The notes below the pieces were generated by a model. The model was not told where the DNA came from, did no database searches, and saw only the letters and a list, made by a program, of their open reading frames with translations. A DNA stretch of 64,000 nucleotides from Sphingomonas yabuuchiae (GTDB lineage Bacteria > Pseudomonadota > Alphaproteobacteria > Sphingomonadales > Sphingomonadaceae), in contig NZ_LDTF01000009.1 in NCBI RefSeq assembly GCF_001477495.1, positions 80,868 through 144,867 on the forward strand, written 5' to 3'. This document shows positions 25,983 to 35,303 of this stretch, in pieces. Both the position numbers and the translations under genes were made by a program. Numbering within the stretch: position 1 is the stretch's first letter; every line of letters starts with the position of its first letter.

Positions 25983-27752
25983 TTAGCCCGCGTCGCGGAT
26001 CACCGCCAGAAACGCCTCGCCATAAGCATCCAGCTTGCGCGCGCCGATGCCGGACAGCAGCGACAGCGCCGCGCGGCCGGTCGGCCGCTGCGCCGCCATG
26101 TCGCGCAGCACCGAGTCGTGGAAGATGACATAGGGCGGGACCCCCGCCTCCTGCGCCAGCTCGCGGCGCTTGGCGCGCAGCGCCTCGAACAGCGGATTGT
26201 CCGCCGGATTGGCGGCGACGGGCGCGGCGCGGCGGCCCTTCTTCTCGCGCTTGGGCGGTACGACCAGCGACAGCCGCGCCTCGCCCTTGATCAGCGCGCG
26301 TGCGGCGGGGCCGAACTCCAGCCCGCCATGGTGATTGGTGCGCAACGCATCGCGCAGCAGCAGCGCGCGGTGGACGGGCTTCAGCAGCGCCACCTCATCG
26401 CCCGACACGATGTTCCAGACCGACAGCGCCTCATGCCCGTTCATCAGGCTGCGCTCGGTCGACTGGCCGGTCAGCACCTGCTCGATATAGCCCGCGCCGA
26501 ACATTTGGCCGGTGCGGAACACCGCCGACAGGAATTTCTGCGCGGTCGTGGTCGCATCGACCGCATCGGGGCTGCCGAGGCAATTGTCGCAATTGCCGCA
26601 GTCCTCCGCCAGTTCCTCGCCGAAATGGCGTAGCAGGATGCGGCGGCGGCATCCGCCCGTCTCGACTAATGCGCCCAGCGCCGACAGACGCGCGCGCTCG
26701 CCCGCCTGCCGCTCCGGCTCGACCTCGGCCATGCGCTGCCGCGCACGGGCGAAGTCGTCCGCGCCCCAGAAGAGATGCGCGACCGACGGATCGCCGTCTC
26801 TCCCTGCGCGCCCCGTCTCCTGGTAATAGGCCTCGATCGACTTCGGCAGGCCCGCATGGGCGACGAAGCGGACATCCGGCTTGTCGATGCCCATGCCGAA
26901 GGCGACGGTGGCGCAGATCACCATGTCTTCGGAGGCCACGAAATCGGCCTGGTTCTTCGCGCGCACCGCCGGGTCCAGCCCAGCATGATAGGCACGTACC
27001 GGGCGGCCGGTCCGCGCCAGCGCCTCGGCCAGCTTCTCGGTCGCCGCGCGCGTCTGGGCATAGACGATGCCGGGGCCGGGCGTGTCGGCGACCACCCGCG
27101 CGATCTGCAAGTTCACATTCGCCTTGGGGCTGATCGCATAGCGAATATTAGGCCGGTCGAAGCCCGAGACGATCATCCCCTCGGCGGGAATACCCAGCTG
27201 CTTGGCGATGTCGGCGCGGGTATGCGCATCGGCGGTCGCGGTCAGCGCGAGCCGGGGCACCTCGGGAAAGGCGTCCATCAGCGGTTCGAGCAGGCGATAG
27301 TCGGGGCGGAAGTCGTGCCCCCATTCGCTGACGCAGTGCGCTTCGTCGATCGCGAACAGGCTGAGCGGCGCGGAGGCGAGCAGCTCGCGGAAATGTCCCG
27401 ACGATGCGCGCTCCGGCGCCACGTACAGCAGGTCGAGCTGGCCGTCGCGGAAGCGCGCCATTGTCTCCCCGCGATTCTGGTCGACGCTGGTCAGCGTGGC
27501 GGCGCGGATGCCGACCGCCTCGGCCGCACGCAGCTGGTCATGCATCAGCGCGATCAGCGGGCTGACCACGACGCAGCACCCGTCCATCATCACGGCGGGC
27601 AACTGGTAGCAGAGCGACTTGCCCGCACCTGTCGGCATGACCGCCAGCGTGCGCTGTCGGTTGAGGACACGGTCGACCACCTGTTCCTGCACGCCGCGGA
27701 ACTGGTTGTACCCGAAAACTTCGTGGAGCTTGGCAAGGGGGTCGGCGACCAT
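25983..27752 (-). CDS. recQ: ATP-dependent DNA helicase RecQ
   Basis: A 589-residue superfamily 2 helicase. In order: Walker A MPTGAGKSLCYQ, DEAH box FAIDEAHCVSEWGHDFRPDY, motif VI QETGRAGRDG, a zinc-binding cluster (CRRRILLRHFGE... CGNCDNCLG), a winged-helix RQC region, and a C-terminal HRDC domain (FEALRAKRRELAQEAGVPPYVIF). It acts in recombination and fork repair. Length is typical (E. coli RecQ 609). The start is ATG 27752. Confidence 0.96.
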   Translation of the reverse strand: MVADPLAKLHEVFGYNQFRGVQEQVVDRVLNRQRTLAVMPTGAGKSLCYQLPAVMMDGCCVVVSPLIALMHDQLRAAEAVGIRAATLTSVDQNRGETMARFRDGQLDLLYVAPERASSGHFRELLASAPLSLFAIDEAHCVSEWGHDFRPDYRLLEPLMDAFPEVPRLALTATADAHTRADIAKQLGIPAEGMIVSGFDRPNIRYAISPKANVNLQIARVVADTPGPGIVYAQTRAATEKLAEALARTGRPVRAYHAGLDPAVRAKNQADFVASEDMVICATVAFGMGIDKPDVRFVAHAGLPKSIEAYYQETGRAGRDGDPSVAHLFWGADDFARARQRMAEVEPERQAGERARLSALGALVETGGCRRRILLRHFGEELAEDCGNCDNCLGSPDAVDATTTAQKFLSAVFRTGQMFGAGYIEQVLTGQSTERSLMNGHEALSVWNIVSGDEVALLKPVHRALLLRDALRTNHHGGLEFGPAARALIKGEARLSLVVPPKREKKGRRAAPVAANPADNPLFEALRAKRRELAQEAGVPPYVIFHDSVLRDMAAQRPTGRAALSLLSGIGARKLDAYGEAFLAVIRDAG

Positions 27753-27929
27753 CGCCGTGCATGTAGCGATGCCATGGGGGCGGGGGAAGGGTGGTGGGAC
27801 CCTCCGGCGCGTCGTCGCACGGGCCGAGGCCGGATTTCCTTATCGCGATAGTGCAAAGATACCAGGAAACTTCCGTGCGCCCCGGGATTTTGACCCTCCA
27901 TCATCCCAAAGCCAAAGAGGAGATGTTCC

Positions 27930-28214
27930 ATGAACACCGACACGATGAATGGTGCGGCCACCGACTTCGGCGGCAAGGTCAAGCAGGGCATGGGCGCCAT
28001 GCTGGGCGACGAGTCGATGGAAGCCGAGGGCAAGGGCGAACAGCTGAGCGGCAAGACGCAGAAGGCGTTCGGCGATGCCAAGACCAGCGTCGACCAGACG
28101 GTCCGCCCGCTGCTCGACCAGGCGCGCCAGTTCGTGAAGGATCGCCCCTTCGCCTCTGCGGCCCTGGGCGGCGTCGTGGGCCTCGCGCTGCTGAACACGC
28201 TGCGCGGCAAGTAA
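27930..28214 (+). CDS. CsbD-like stress protein with C-terminal membrane anchor
   Basis: 94 residues. The N-terminal half has the CsbD-type sequence GGKVKQGMGAMLGD and EGKGEQLSGKTQKAFGDAK. The C-terminal half (VKDRPFASAALGGVVGLALLNTLRGK) looks like the membrane anchor of ElaB/YqjD (DUF883) proteins. CsbD-like genes are typical targets of the general stress sigma factor in alphaproteobacteria; a GGAAAC lies at 27863 but no clear matching -10 was found. AGAGGAG precedes ATG 27930. Confidence 0.75.
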   Translation: MNTDTMNGAATDFGGKVKQGMGAMLGDESMEAEGKGEQLSGKTQKAFGDAKTSVDQTVRPLLDQARQFVKDRPFASAALGGVVGLALLNTLRGK

Positions 28215-28229
28215 GCCGAACGGTACAGC

Positions 28230-28266
28230 GAAAGGGGCGGTGCCGCTGGTCGGCGCCGCCCTTTTC
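28230..28266 (+). terminator. intrinsic terminator after the CsbD-like gene
   Basis: GAAAGGGGCGGTGCCG pairs with CGGCGCCGCCCTTTTC around the loop CTGGT, with G-U pairs or small mismatches, and ends in CTTTTC. It begins 15 bases after the stop. Confidence 0.75.
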
Positions 28267-28382
28267 ATGCGCGCCGTGGCGGCATGAGATAAATTCGCGC
28301 CTGGCGCGAGCCATCATGCTTTGTCGGCGATATCCTGCCCTCGTAGCATTCCTCCCTCAACGCCATCGTGGAGGAGGCAGAC

Positions 28383-29369
28383 GTGTCGCGGTCCGGAATT
28401 TTGCTCGCCCTCGGGCTGATCATCGCCGGAGTGGCATCGGCTGAGACGAGGCAAAAGCCGCCGCCCCTCGACAAGCATGAACGCGTCGGCGGGTGGCAGC
28501 CCGCCGATGGCGGGGTGCAGATTCCCCTCTGGCCCGAGGGCATACCGCTTGCCAAACCCGATAGCGGCGGCCGGCCGGAGGCGACCGGCAACGGCACCGG
28601 CATGGTCGGCGGTCGCCTCTGGCATTGGGCCAGCTATGTCACGCGCCCGACCATGACCGTCTATCGGCCCAAGGATCATAATAGTGGGGCCGCGATCCTC
28701 GTCCTGCCCGGCGGCGGGTTCGAGGTGGTGGCGACGGACTTGGAAGGCACCGAAATCTGTGGCTGGGCGGTGCGACAGGGCATGACATGCGCCATGCTGA
28801 AATATCGGGTGCCGCAGGCTTGGCCTATCGTGAAAGGCCGGCAGCAGCGGCCGAAACGGCTTTTGGCGCTGGAGGATGCGCAGCGTGCGATGGGATTGCT
28901 GCGCGCGCAGGCGGCGACCTATGGCATCGATCCACACCGGATTGGCGCGATTGGCTTTTCGGCGGGGGCCTATCTGGTCGCGAATATGAGCAATACGACG
29001 GAGCGGACCTATCCCGCCACCGACGCAGCCGATCGGTTGTCATCCCGGCCCGATTTCGCGATCATCGCCTACACCGCGCGAATGCTGGATGACAGCAAGG
29101 GGCGCAACAGCCTGGAGCTACGTCCTTGGGTAACGATCAGCCCCCAGGCACCGCCGACGCTGATCCTCCATGCGATGAACGATCGAACGGACGATATCCG
29201 CCAGCCATTGGCCTATGCGTTGGCGCTGAACGATGCGGGTGTGCCCGTCGATATGCGGGTTTATGCCAAGGGTGGCCATGCCTTCGGCCTGCGCCCGACC
29301 GCCGATCCGATCACGACCCGCTGGCCCGGCCAGGTCCGACAATGGCTGCATGATATCGGCATCATGTGA
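28383..29369 (+). CDS. exported alpha/beta hydrolase (BD-FAE/acetylxylan esterase-like)
   Basis: About 328 residues from GTG 28383, chosen because GGAGG lies 7 bases upstream; another GTG at 28368 overlaps that site. A signal peptide (ILLALGLIIAGVASA) is followed by a hydrolase domain: oxyanion-hole motif LVLPGGGFEVVA, nucleophile elbow IGFSAGAYLV, Asp in HAMNDRTDDI and His in KGGHAFGL. Such enzymes deacetylate or de-esterify plant polysaccharides, which would fit the GH43 remnant at the left edge, though they are far apart. Probably periplasmic. Confidence 0.82.
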   Translation: MSRSGILLALGLIIAGVASAETRQKPPPLDKHERVGGWQPADGGVQIPLWPEGIPLAKPDSGGRPEATGNGTGMVGGRLWHWASYVTRPTMTVYRPKDHNSGAAILVLPGGGFEVVATDLEGTEICGWAVRQGMTCAMLKYRVPQAWPIVKGRQQRPKRLLALEDAQRAMGLLRAQAATYGIDPHRIGAIGFSAGAYLVANMSNTTERTYPATDAADRLSSRPDFAIIAYTARMLDDSKGRNSLELRPWVTISPQAPPTLILHAMNDRTDDIRQPLAYALALNDAGVPVDMRVYAKGGHAFGLRPTADPITTRWPGQVRQWLHDIGIM

Positions 29370-29419
29370 ATCGCAACCCCGCTTGCCCCGTCCGGCCCCA
29401 TGGCCTAGCGCTTTGGCCC

Positions 29420-30001
29420 ATGAAGCGATTGGCCATTTACTGCGGGTCGGCGACCCCCTCCGACCCCCAATATATCGAGACCGCGCGCGAGGTCGGGCGT
29501 GGACTGGCGGAGCGGGGGATCGGCGTCGTCTATGGCGGCGGGCGGCTGGGCCTGATGGGTGCGGTGGCGGATGCGGCACTGGCGGCGGGCGGCGAGGTGA
29601 TCGGCATCATCCCGCAGGCGCTGGTCGATGCCGAGGTCGCGCATCGCGGCCTGACCGAGCTGCACGTCGTGCCGGGCATGCACGAGCGCAAGAAGGCGTT
29701 CACCGACCTGTCGGACGGTTTCATCACCATCGCGGGCGGCACCGGGACGATGGACGAACTGTGGGAAGCGCTGAGCTGGGCGCAGCTGGGCTATCATGCC
29801 GATCCGGTCGGACTGCTCAACACCGGCGGCTATTACGACCATCTCGTCGCCTTCTGGGAGAAGATGGGCGAGGTCGGTTTCCTACGGCCGCAGCATCGCG
29901 AGCTGCTGATCGTCGACACCACGCTCGACGGCCTGCTCGACCGGATGGGCGCGCATGTGCCGACCCAGCCGATCGTGCGCATGAACGCGGACGATCTGTG
30001 A
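29420..30001 (+). CDS. LOG family nucleotide phosphoribohydrolase (TIGR00730)
   Basis: 193 residues with a Rossmann-type fold. YCGSATPSDP and VVYGGGRLGLMG near the N-terminus and GGTGTMDELWEAL near residue 110 match the LOG/TIGR00730 family (GGxGTxxE motif, with Ala in place of the usual leading Pro). LOG enzymes release free cytokinin bases from riboside monophosphates; many bacterial members have an unclear role. The TGA stop overlaps the GTG start of crtB. Confidence 0.9.
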   Translation: MKRLAIYCGSATPSDPQYIETAREVGRGLAERGIGVVYGGGRLGLMGAVADAALAAGGEVIGIIPQALVDAEVAHRGLTELHVVPGMHERKKAFTDLSDGFITIAGGTGTMDELWEALSWAQLGYHADPVGLLNTGGYYDHLVAFWEKMGEVGFLRPQHRELLIVDTTLDGLLDRMGAHVPTQPIVRMNADDL

Positions 30002-30948
30002 GCGACGCCGCCGCCCCGACCGAGCGCGACGCGCTGGTGGCGGCGGCGCGGGCCTCGATCGCCAGGGGCTCGAAGAGCTTTGCGGCGGCGAGCCTGTTGT
30101 TCGATCCCGAGACGCGCGCGCGGGCCTGGCTGCTCTATGCCTGGTGCCGCCGCTGCGACGATATCGCCGACGGGCAGGATCATGGCCATGGCATGACCCG
30201 CGTCGCCGATGCGCCCGTGCGGCTGGCCGAATTGACCGAGAAGACCGAGGCGGCACTGGCTGGCCGGGTGGTCGGCGACCCGGCCTTCGACGCGCTCCGT
30301 GTGGTCGTGGCCGAGACAGGGATGCCGCATCGCTGGCCGCGCGACCTGATCGCCGGATTCGCGCTGGATGCCCAGGACTGGCGGCCGGAGACCGAGGACG
30401 ATCTCTACCGCTATTGCTATCACGTGGCGGGCGTCGTCGGCTGCATGATGGCGGTGACGATGGGCGTCGCGCCGGACGATGACGCGGTGCTCGACCGCGC
30501 CTGCGACCTGGGCATGGCGTTTCAGCTGGCCAATATCGCGCGCGACATCGCCGAGGATGCGGGGGCGGGGCGGCATTATCTGCCGCGCCAGTGGCTGGCC
30601 TATAAGAGCATCGCGCCCGACGCGATCATGGCGCCGTCGCACCGGCCCGGCCTGAGCGCCCTGGCACGGCGACTGACCGATCAGGCCGCCTTGTTCGAGG
30701 CGAGTGCGCGGATGGGGACGCCCGCGCTCTCCTATCGTTCGGCCTGGGCGGTGTTGTCGGCGGCGGCGATCTATGGCGCGATCGGGCGCAAGGTGGCCAA
30801 GCGCGGGCGCAGGGCCTGGGATGGGCGGGTCGGCACCGGCAAGCTGGAGAAGCTCGGCTTCATGACGCGCGCCAGCATCCAGGCCGCGCGACGGGATAGG
30901 ATGCGAATTACCCCACGCGATCCAGGGCTGTGGACACGACCGCGTTAA
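29998..30948 (+). CDS. crtB: phytoene synthase
   Basis: A 316-residue trans-isoprenyl diphosphate synthase that joins two GGPP to phytoene, the first carotenoid step. The two Asp-rich motifs are present: RRCDDIADG near residue 55 and ANIARDIAEDAGAGRHYLP near residue 178, with SKSFAAASLLF and YHVAGVVGCMM. The start is GTG 29998, overlapping the LOG-gene stop (GTGA), so translation is coupled. crtY and crtI lie 5 kb away on the other strand. Confidence 0.93.
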   Translation: MSDAAAPTERDALVAAARASIARGSKSFAAASLLFDPETRARAWLLYAWCRRCDDIADGQDHGHGMTRVADAPVRLAELTEKTEAALAGRVVGDPAFDALRVVVAETGMPHRWPRDLIAGFALDAQDWRPETEDDLYRYCYHVAGVVGCMMAVTMGVAPDDDAVLDRACDLGMAFQLANIARDIAEDAGAGRHYLPRQWLAYKSIAPDAIMAPSHRPGLSALARRLTDQAALFEASARMGTPALSYRSAWAVLSAAAIYGAIGRKVAKRGRRAWDGRVGTGKLEKLGFMTRASIQAARRDRMRITPRDPGLWTRPR

Positions 30949-30983
30949 GCCCGCGCACATACCCCCGTTCAGCCAGAACGGAG

Positions 30984-31000
30984 AAAGGGCTTCAGCCCTT
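30984..31000 (-). terminator. small hairpin at the end of the reverse hypothetical gene
   Basis: Read on the reverse strand, AAGGGC-TGAA-GCCCTTTCT is a 6-base stem with a short T-rich tail; the stop codon of the gene at 30992 lies in its loop. Confidence 0.35.
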
Positions 31001-31222
31001 GGTCGGCTTGCGTTCGGTCTTGACCATCTGTGCACCCATGCGGCGGCAATCGGCGCCGATCACGGGATAGGGGACGTCGGTGTTGGCGGCGATGCGGTTG
31101 GCCAGGTCGGCCCGGCACTTCGCCATGGTTTCATAGCGGGCGGGGACCATGCGCGCCTCCGTGCAGTCCACGCTGCCGTCGCCACAACCCAGGATCGCCA
31201 TCACGAAAAAAACTGGCTGCAT
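30992..31222 (-). CDS. small hypothetical protein with N-terminal hydrophobic segment
   Basis: 76 residues from ATG 31222. A short hydrophobic start (QPVFFVMAILG) is followed by a Cys-containing domain (CGDGSVDC, KCRAD, ADCRRMG), suggesting an exported, disulfide-bonded small protein. The frame is open further upstream to 31336, but those residues lack a ribosome site. I do not recognise the family. Confidence 0.55.
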   Translation of the reverse strand: MQPVFFVMAILGCGDGSVDCTEARMVPARYETMAKCRADLANRIAANTDVPYPVIGADCRRMGAQMVKTERKPTKG

Positions 31223-31383
31223 AACCGCCTCCACTTGGAAGGAAAAACACATCAGCGCGGCCGGAGGTTCCGATTTCGCGCCTGTCGGGCGGCGGGACAG
31301 ATTGCCTTTTTCGCTAGGGACAGCTGCGTCGGCCATGCCATCGGGATTGAACTGCAGGCCCGATCATCCGACATGGTTCGGAC

Positions 31384-33210
31384 ATGCCCCCAATCGATCC
31401 CACCGCCGGGACGGCCGACCGGCCGCTGATCCCGACGCTCCGCCGCTTCCTCCCCTATCTCTGGCCCGCCGGAGAGCCCGGCCTGCGCCTGCGGATCGTG
31501 GCGGCGATGGCGCTCGTCATCCTGTCCAAGCTGGTCCAGGTGTTGGGGGCGGCCTATACGTTCAAATATGCGGTCGACCGGATGGCGGCGAACGATCGGA
31601 GTGCGGTGACGCTCGTGATCCTGCTGGTCGTCGGCTATGCGGGCGCGCGGTTCGCGACCACCCTGTTCGACAATCTGCGCAATGCGGTGTTCGAGATGGT
31701 CGGGCAGGATGCGACCCGACGCCTGTCAGCGGACGTGTTCCGCCACCTCCACCGCCTGTCGCTGCGCTTCCATCTGGAGCGGCGGACGGGCGCCGTCACC
31801 AAGGTCGTCGAGCGGGGGACCAAGAGCATCGACACGATGCTGTATTTCCTGCTCTTCAACATCGCGCCGACCGTGCTGGAACTGGGACTGGTCCTGGCGA
31901 TCTTCGGGCGCAGCTTCGGACCCGTGCTGGTCGTCACCACCATCGCGATGGTCGTCCTTTATATCGTCTTCACCCGCAAGGTGACCGACTGGCGCAATGC
32001 CTTGCGCACGCAGATGAACGACCTCGACACCGGCGCGGTCGCGCATGCGGTCGACTCGCTGCTGAATTTCGAGACGGTCAAATATTTCAACGCCGAGGAG
32101 CGTGAGGCGCGGCGGTATGAGAACGGCGTCGCCGCCTATGCGCGCGCGGCCACCAAGTCGGAAAACTCGCTGGCCTGGCTGAACGTCGGGCAGGCGGCGA
32201 TCACCAGCCTGATGCTGGGCTTCGCCATGGCCTGGGTCGTGCGCGAATGGAGCCGGGGCGGGGCGTCGGCGGGTGACGTGGTGCTCGTGTCGACCCTGTT
32301 GTCGCAGCTGTTCCGGCCGCTCGACCTGCTCGGCATGGTCTATCGCACGATCCGTCAGGGCGTGATCGACATGGGCGCGATGTTCGACCTGATCGACACG
32401 CCCGCCGAAGTCGTCGACACGCCCGGCGCGCCGCTGTTGAAGGTGACCGGCGGGCATGTCCGCTTCGACGATGTCGTCTTCGGCTATGATCCCGAGCGGA
32501 CCATCCTGAAGGGGCTGACGCTCGACATACCCGCGGGCACGACCTGCGCGGTAGTCGGGCCGTCGGGCGCGGGCAAGTCGACGCTCGCGCGCCTTCTCTA
32601 TCGCTTCTACGACGTGAATTCCGGCGCGATCACCATCGACGGCCAGCCAGTGTCGGCAGTGGCGCAGGACAGCGTGCGCGCCGCGATCGGCATCGTGCCG
32701 CAGGATACGGTGCTGTTCAACGAGACCATCGGCTACAACATCGCCTATGGCCGCGAGGGCGCCGACCAGACCGATGTCGAACGCGCCGCGAAGGGCGCGG
32801 CCATCGCCGACTTCATCGAGCGCCAGCCCCAGGGCTATGCGACCCGCGTCGGCGAGCGCGGGCTGAAGCTGTCGGGCGGCGAAAAGCAGCGCGTGGCGAT
32901 CGCGCGCACGCTGCTGAAGAACCCGCCGATCCTGATCCTGGACGAAGCGACCAGTGCGCTCGACAGCCGGACCGAGGCGGACATCCTCGCCACGCTCCAG
33001 GCGATCGAGCGCGGGCGGACCACCCTGGTCATCGCGCACCGTCTGTCGACCGTCGTCCATGCCGACCAGATCGTCGTCCTCGACGGCGGCCGCGTGGCCG
33101 AGCGCGGCATGCACGGCGAATTGCTGGCGAAGGGCGGGCTCTATGCCGAGATGTGGGCGCGCCAGGCTGCCGAGGTCGAGCAGGCCGAGGAAGACGCGAT
33201 GCTGGCGTGA
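31384..33210 (+). CDS. Atm1/ABCB7-type ABC exporter
   Basis: A 608-residue half-transporter with six membrane helices (about residues 35-310) fused to an ATPase domain: Walker A GPSGAGKST, signature LSGGEKQR, Walker B ILILDEATSALD and the H-loop VIAHRLST. The N-terminal part (PTLRRFLPYLWP, VQVLGAAYTFKYAVD) and the intracellular NFETVKYFNAEEREA stretch match the Atm1 family, including the Novosphingobium protein that exports glutathione derivatives and helps with heavy metals. That role is inferred here. It stands alone. Confidence 0.92.
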   Translation: MPPIDPTAGTADRPLIPTLRRFLPYLWPAGEPGLRLRIVAAMALVILSKLVQVLGAAYTFKYAVDRMAANDRSAVTLVILLVVGYAGARFATTLFDNLRNAVFEMVGQDATRRLSADVFRHLHRLSLRFHLERRTGAVTKVVERGTKSIDTMLYFLLFNIAPTVLELGLVLAIFGRSFGPVLVVTTIAMVVLYIVFTRKVTDWRNALRTQMNDLDTGAVAHAVDSLLNFETVKYFNAEEREARRYENGVAAYARAATKSENSLAWLNVGQAAITSLMLGFAMAWVVREWSRGGASAGDVVLVSTLLSQLFRPLDLLGMVYRTIRQGVIDMGAMFDLIDTPAEVVDTPGAPLLKVTGGHVRFDDVVFGYDPERTILKGLTLDIPAGTTCAVVGPSGAGKSTLARLLYRFYDVNSGAITIDGQPVSAVAQDSVRAAIGIVPQDTVLFNETIGYNIAYGREGADQTDVERAAKGAAIADFIERQPQGYATRVGERGLKLSGGEKQRVAIARTLLKNPPILILDEATSALDSRTEADILATLQAIERGRTTLVIAHRLSTVVHADQIVVLDGGRVAERGMHGELLAKGGLYAEMWARQAAEVEQAEEDAMLA

Positions 33211-33338
33211 TCCTCCCCGGCACGGGGAGGGGGACCATCCGAAGGATGGTGGAAGGGGATCGCCTCATGGGACGTCCTTGACGGCACGCCCCCTCCGTCA
33301 GCGCTGCGCGCTGCCACCTCCCCATGCCGGGGAGGATG
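33210..33338. repeat. palindromic intergenic repeat, family B
   Basis: The left arm starts at the last base of the Atm1-gene stop codon and the right arm ends 1 base before the end of the convergent retropepsin-like gene. This position suits a bidirectional terminator or mRNA 3'-end stabiliser. Confidence 0.85.
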
Positions 33339-34244
33339 TTATCGGCAACTCAGCCGTATCTGCCGGGCGGGCTTGTCGAACACGATCGACGAACAGCGGT
33401 TTAGCTGGTCCGCACCAATCGACAGGCGGTCGCGCTTGATGTCGTGCTTACCTTTGCCGGTCACCACAACCTCATTGGGATCGGCATGCTGATCGGCGTC
33501 TGCGATCGTGTCAGTATTGCCATGATCGACCGTGCGTACCCCCAGCGTCGCAATACTCAGCGGGCCGACCGTAAGGGGTGTTGCCAAGGTCATCGCGCGA
33601 ATCGGTCGCTCGACACCAAAAGCGATCTCGGCCGGGCTAGTTGATCCCGACAGTGTGCCGCCATAGGCTCGAGCAAGTCGCACTGCCGCCCCCGCATTGG
33701 CCAACGTACGTGGATGATGGGGGTCGAAGCGAACCCGCATCGGTTGCCCCTCGACCATGATGATCGCGAAACGCTCGGCCCAGCCGCCGAACAGATCGCC
33801 CTGATCAACCATTGGAAATACAGTGGTTCGCTCACCTGCGACGGAATCGCGCAGGCGGAAGTGAACGATCGGATCGGGCAGGCTCCCCGGTCCGAATACG
33901 CCTGCTATACCAGATGCAAATGGCTTTTCGGTGAAGCCGATGCGACGTTTGGCGGGATTTCCGCCGCCAAACGCGACCCGCGCCAAGGCTGTGCCGCCGG
34001 AGATCCTGACGTTGGGCCCGAAGCCCATCATGAAGCCGAACATGCCCGGCTTCATGCTGGAGGCTTTGGCAAATTCGGTGGTGATGATGGGCATCGCTGT
34101 CGCCCCCGGATCGATCCGCACGGTGCGGGTGACGCCGTTGATCGTGACCGGCACCAGGCCGTCCGGCGCGATCACGCGCTCGGTCGGCGGCGGCGCGGCG
34201 GCCGTCAGGGTGGCCAGCAAGAGCCAGGCAAAACGGCGCATCAT
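33339..34244 (-). CDS. exported retropepsin-like protein
   Basis: About 301 residues from ATG 34244 (34241 is an equally good second ATG; GGGAG lies 5 or 8 bases upstream). The signal peptide is RRFAWLLLATLTAAA. Near residue 40 GVTRTVRIDPGATAMPII resembles the active-site loop of aspartyl retropepsins, but with DPGA instead of DTGA or DSGA. A C-terminal Cys pair could form a disulfide. Protease activity is therefore doubtful. It lies 73 bases downstream of the alpha/beta hydrolase gene. Confidence 0.6.
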   Translation of the reverse strand: MMRRFAWLLLATLTAAAPPPTERVIAPDGLVPVTINGVTRTVRIDPGATAMPIITTEFAKASSMKPGMFGFMMGFGPNVRISGGTALARVAFGGGNPAKRRIGFTEKPFASGIAGVFGPGSLPDPIVHFRLRDSVAGERTTVFPMVDQGDLFGGWAERFAIIMVEGQPMRVRFDPHHPRTLANAGAAVRLARAYGGTLSGSTSPAEIAFGVERPIRAMTLATPLTVGPLSIATLGVRTVDHGNTDTIADADQHADPNEVVVTGKGKHDIKRDRLSIGADQLNRCSSIVFDKPARQIRLSCR

Positions 34245-34317
34245 GATATCTCCCGGTGTCGTGACGACCGGGTAACGATCAAGGGTAATCATGTCGGCTT
34301 TGTGGCCGGACCGGACT

Positions 34318-35274
34318 TTATTGCGCAGGGTGATCCATGATGAAGTCCGCCACCGCCGTCACCACGCCGGGCGCGATCGGCAGGTTGGGATCGGCATAGG
34401 TCGCGATATTCGCCCCCTGGCTGTCGCCCTCCACCGTCTTCAGCACATGATTGACGCCGGGCAGCAGGACCAATGTCGCCTTGGATTGCGCGGCTTTCAG
34501 CGTCCGGGCGTCCTCGACCGTGACTTGCAGATCGGCCTCGCCCTGCACGATCAGCAGCGGCTTCGTCGCCGCCGCTGCCAGCTTGGCCGGGTCCTTGGTG
34601 AAGGCGTTGATCAGGAAGGGCTGGACCGCGTCGGCAAAGATCATCGGCAGCGGCGGCGTCAGGCTGGCCGCGGGGATGGTTCGCCCGGCCTCCAGGGCAT
34701 CGATCGCGCGGTCGGCATCGGCCAGGAGGGGCGCATTGGCCGGATTGGCGTGGAATTGTGCCCGCATCACTTTGCCCAATGGCCGTCCGGGGGTGGAGAT
34801 GGCGATGATGCCGCACAGGTCTGCGGGTCTGGCGGCGGCGGTGTCCAGCGCGACCATGCCGCCTTCGCTATGCCCCAGCACCCAGACGCAGGGCGCACCG
34901 GTCTTCGCGCGGATCGCGGCGATCCAGGCGCGGGTGTCGGCGGCGTAATCGTCGATCGTCACTTGGTTGGCGTCGGGCACCGCGCCCGCGCTGGCGAACA
35001 TGCCGCGCTTGTCGATCCGCACGCTGGCGATCCCCTTCGCCGCCAGCCCTTCCGCCAGCAGGCGTAACGAGGCGGCCTTCAGCCCGCGCGGGCTGTTGCC
35101 GTCACGGTCGGTTGGTCCCGACCCGGGGATCATCAGCACCACCGGAACCTTCGCGCCCTCCGGCCCGGTCCAGCTTCCCTTCAGGGGGCCTTGAGGGCCG
35201 GGGGCGGCCATGTCCCGGTCGGTCATCGGCGTGGCGGCAGCGATCATGGCGGCGAGCAGCGTGACGAACGGCAT
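34318..35274 (-). CDS. exported alpha/beta hydrolase (serine aminopeptidase-like)
   Basis: 318 residues with a short N-terminal signal (FVTLLAAMIAAAT) and an alpha/beta hydrolase core: VVLMIPGSGPTDRDGNSP (oxyanion region), nucleophile elbow VLGHSEGGMVAL (Ser about 143), Asp in IVQGEADLQVT and His in PGVNHVLK. It matches the group of periplasmic esterase-like proteins often annotated as alpha/beta fold hydrolases. The substrate is unknown. Confidence 0.83.
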   Translation of the reverse strand: MPFVTLLAAMIAAATPMTDRDMAAPGPQGPLKGSWTGPEGAKVPVVLMIPGSGPTDRDGNSPRGLKAASLRLLAEGLAAKGIASVRIDKRGMFASAGAVPDANQVTIDDYAADTRAWIAAIRAKTGAPCVWVLGHSEGGMVALDTAAARPADLCGIIAISTPGRPLGKVMRAQFHANPANAPLLADADRAIDALEAGRTIPAASLTPPLPMIFADAVQPFLINAFTKDPAKLAAAATKPLLIVQGEADLQVTVEDARTLKAAQSKATLVLLPGVNHVLKTVEGDSQGANIATYADPNLPIAPGVVTAVADFIMDHPAQ

Positions 35275-35303
35275 GATCTTTCCCCCTGGCCAACCCCTTC
35301 AAC

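Noticed and set aside
29420..30001. LOG-family protein as inactive because Pro of PGGxGTxxE is Ala
   Set aside because: The glycine, threonine and glutamate positions of GGxGTxxE that matter most are intact, so loss of function is not supported.
31726..33114. A 462-codon reverse frame over the Atm1 exporter
   Set aside because: Antisense of a gene with all ABC motifs in order; its sequence is His/Arg/Asp-rich without domain character.
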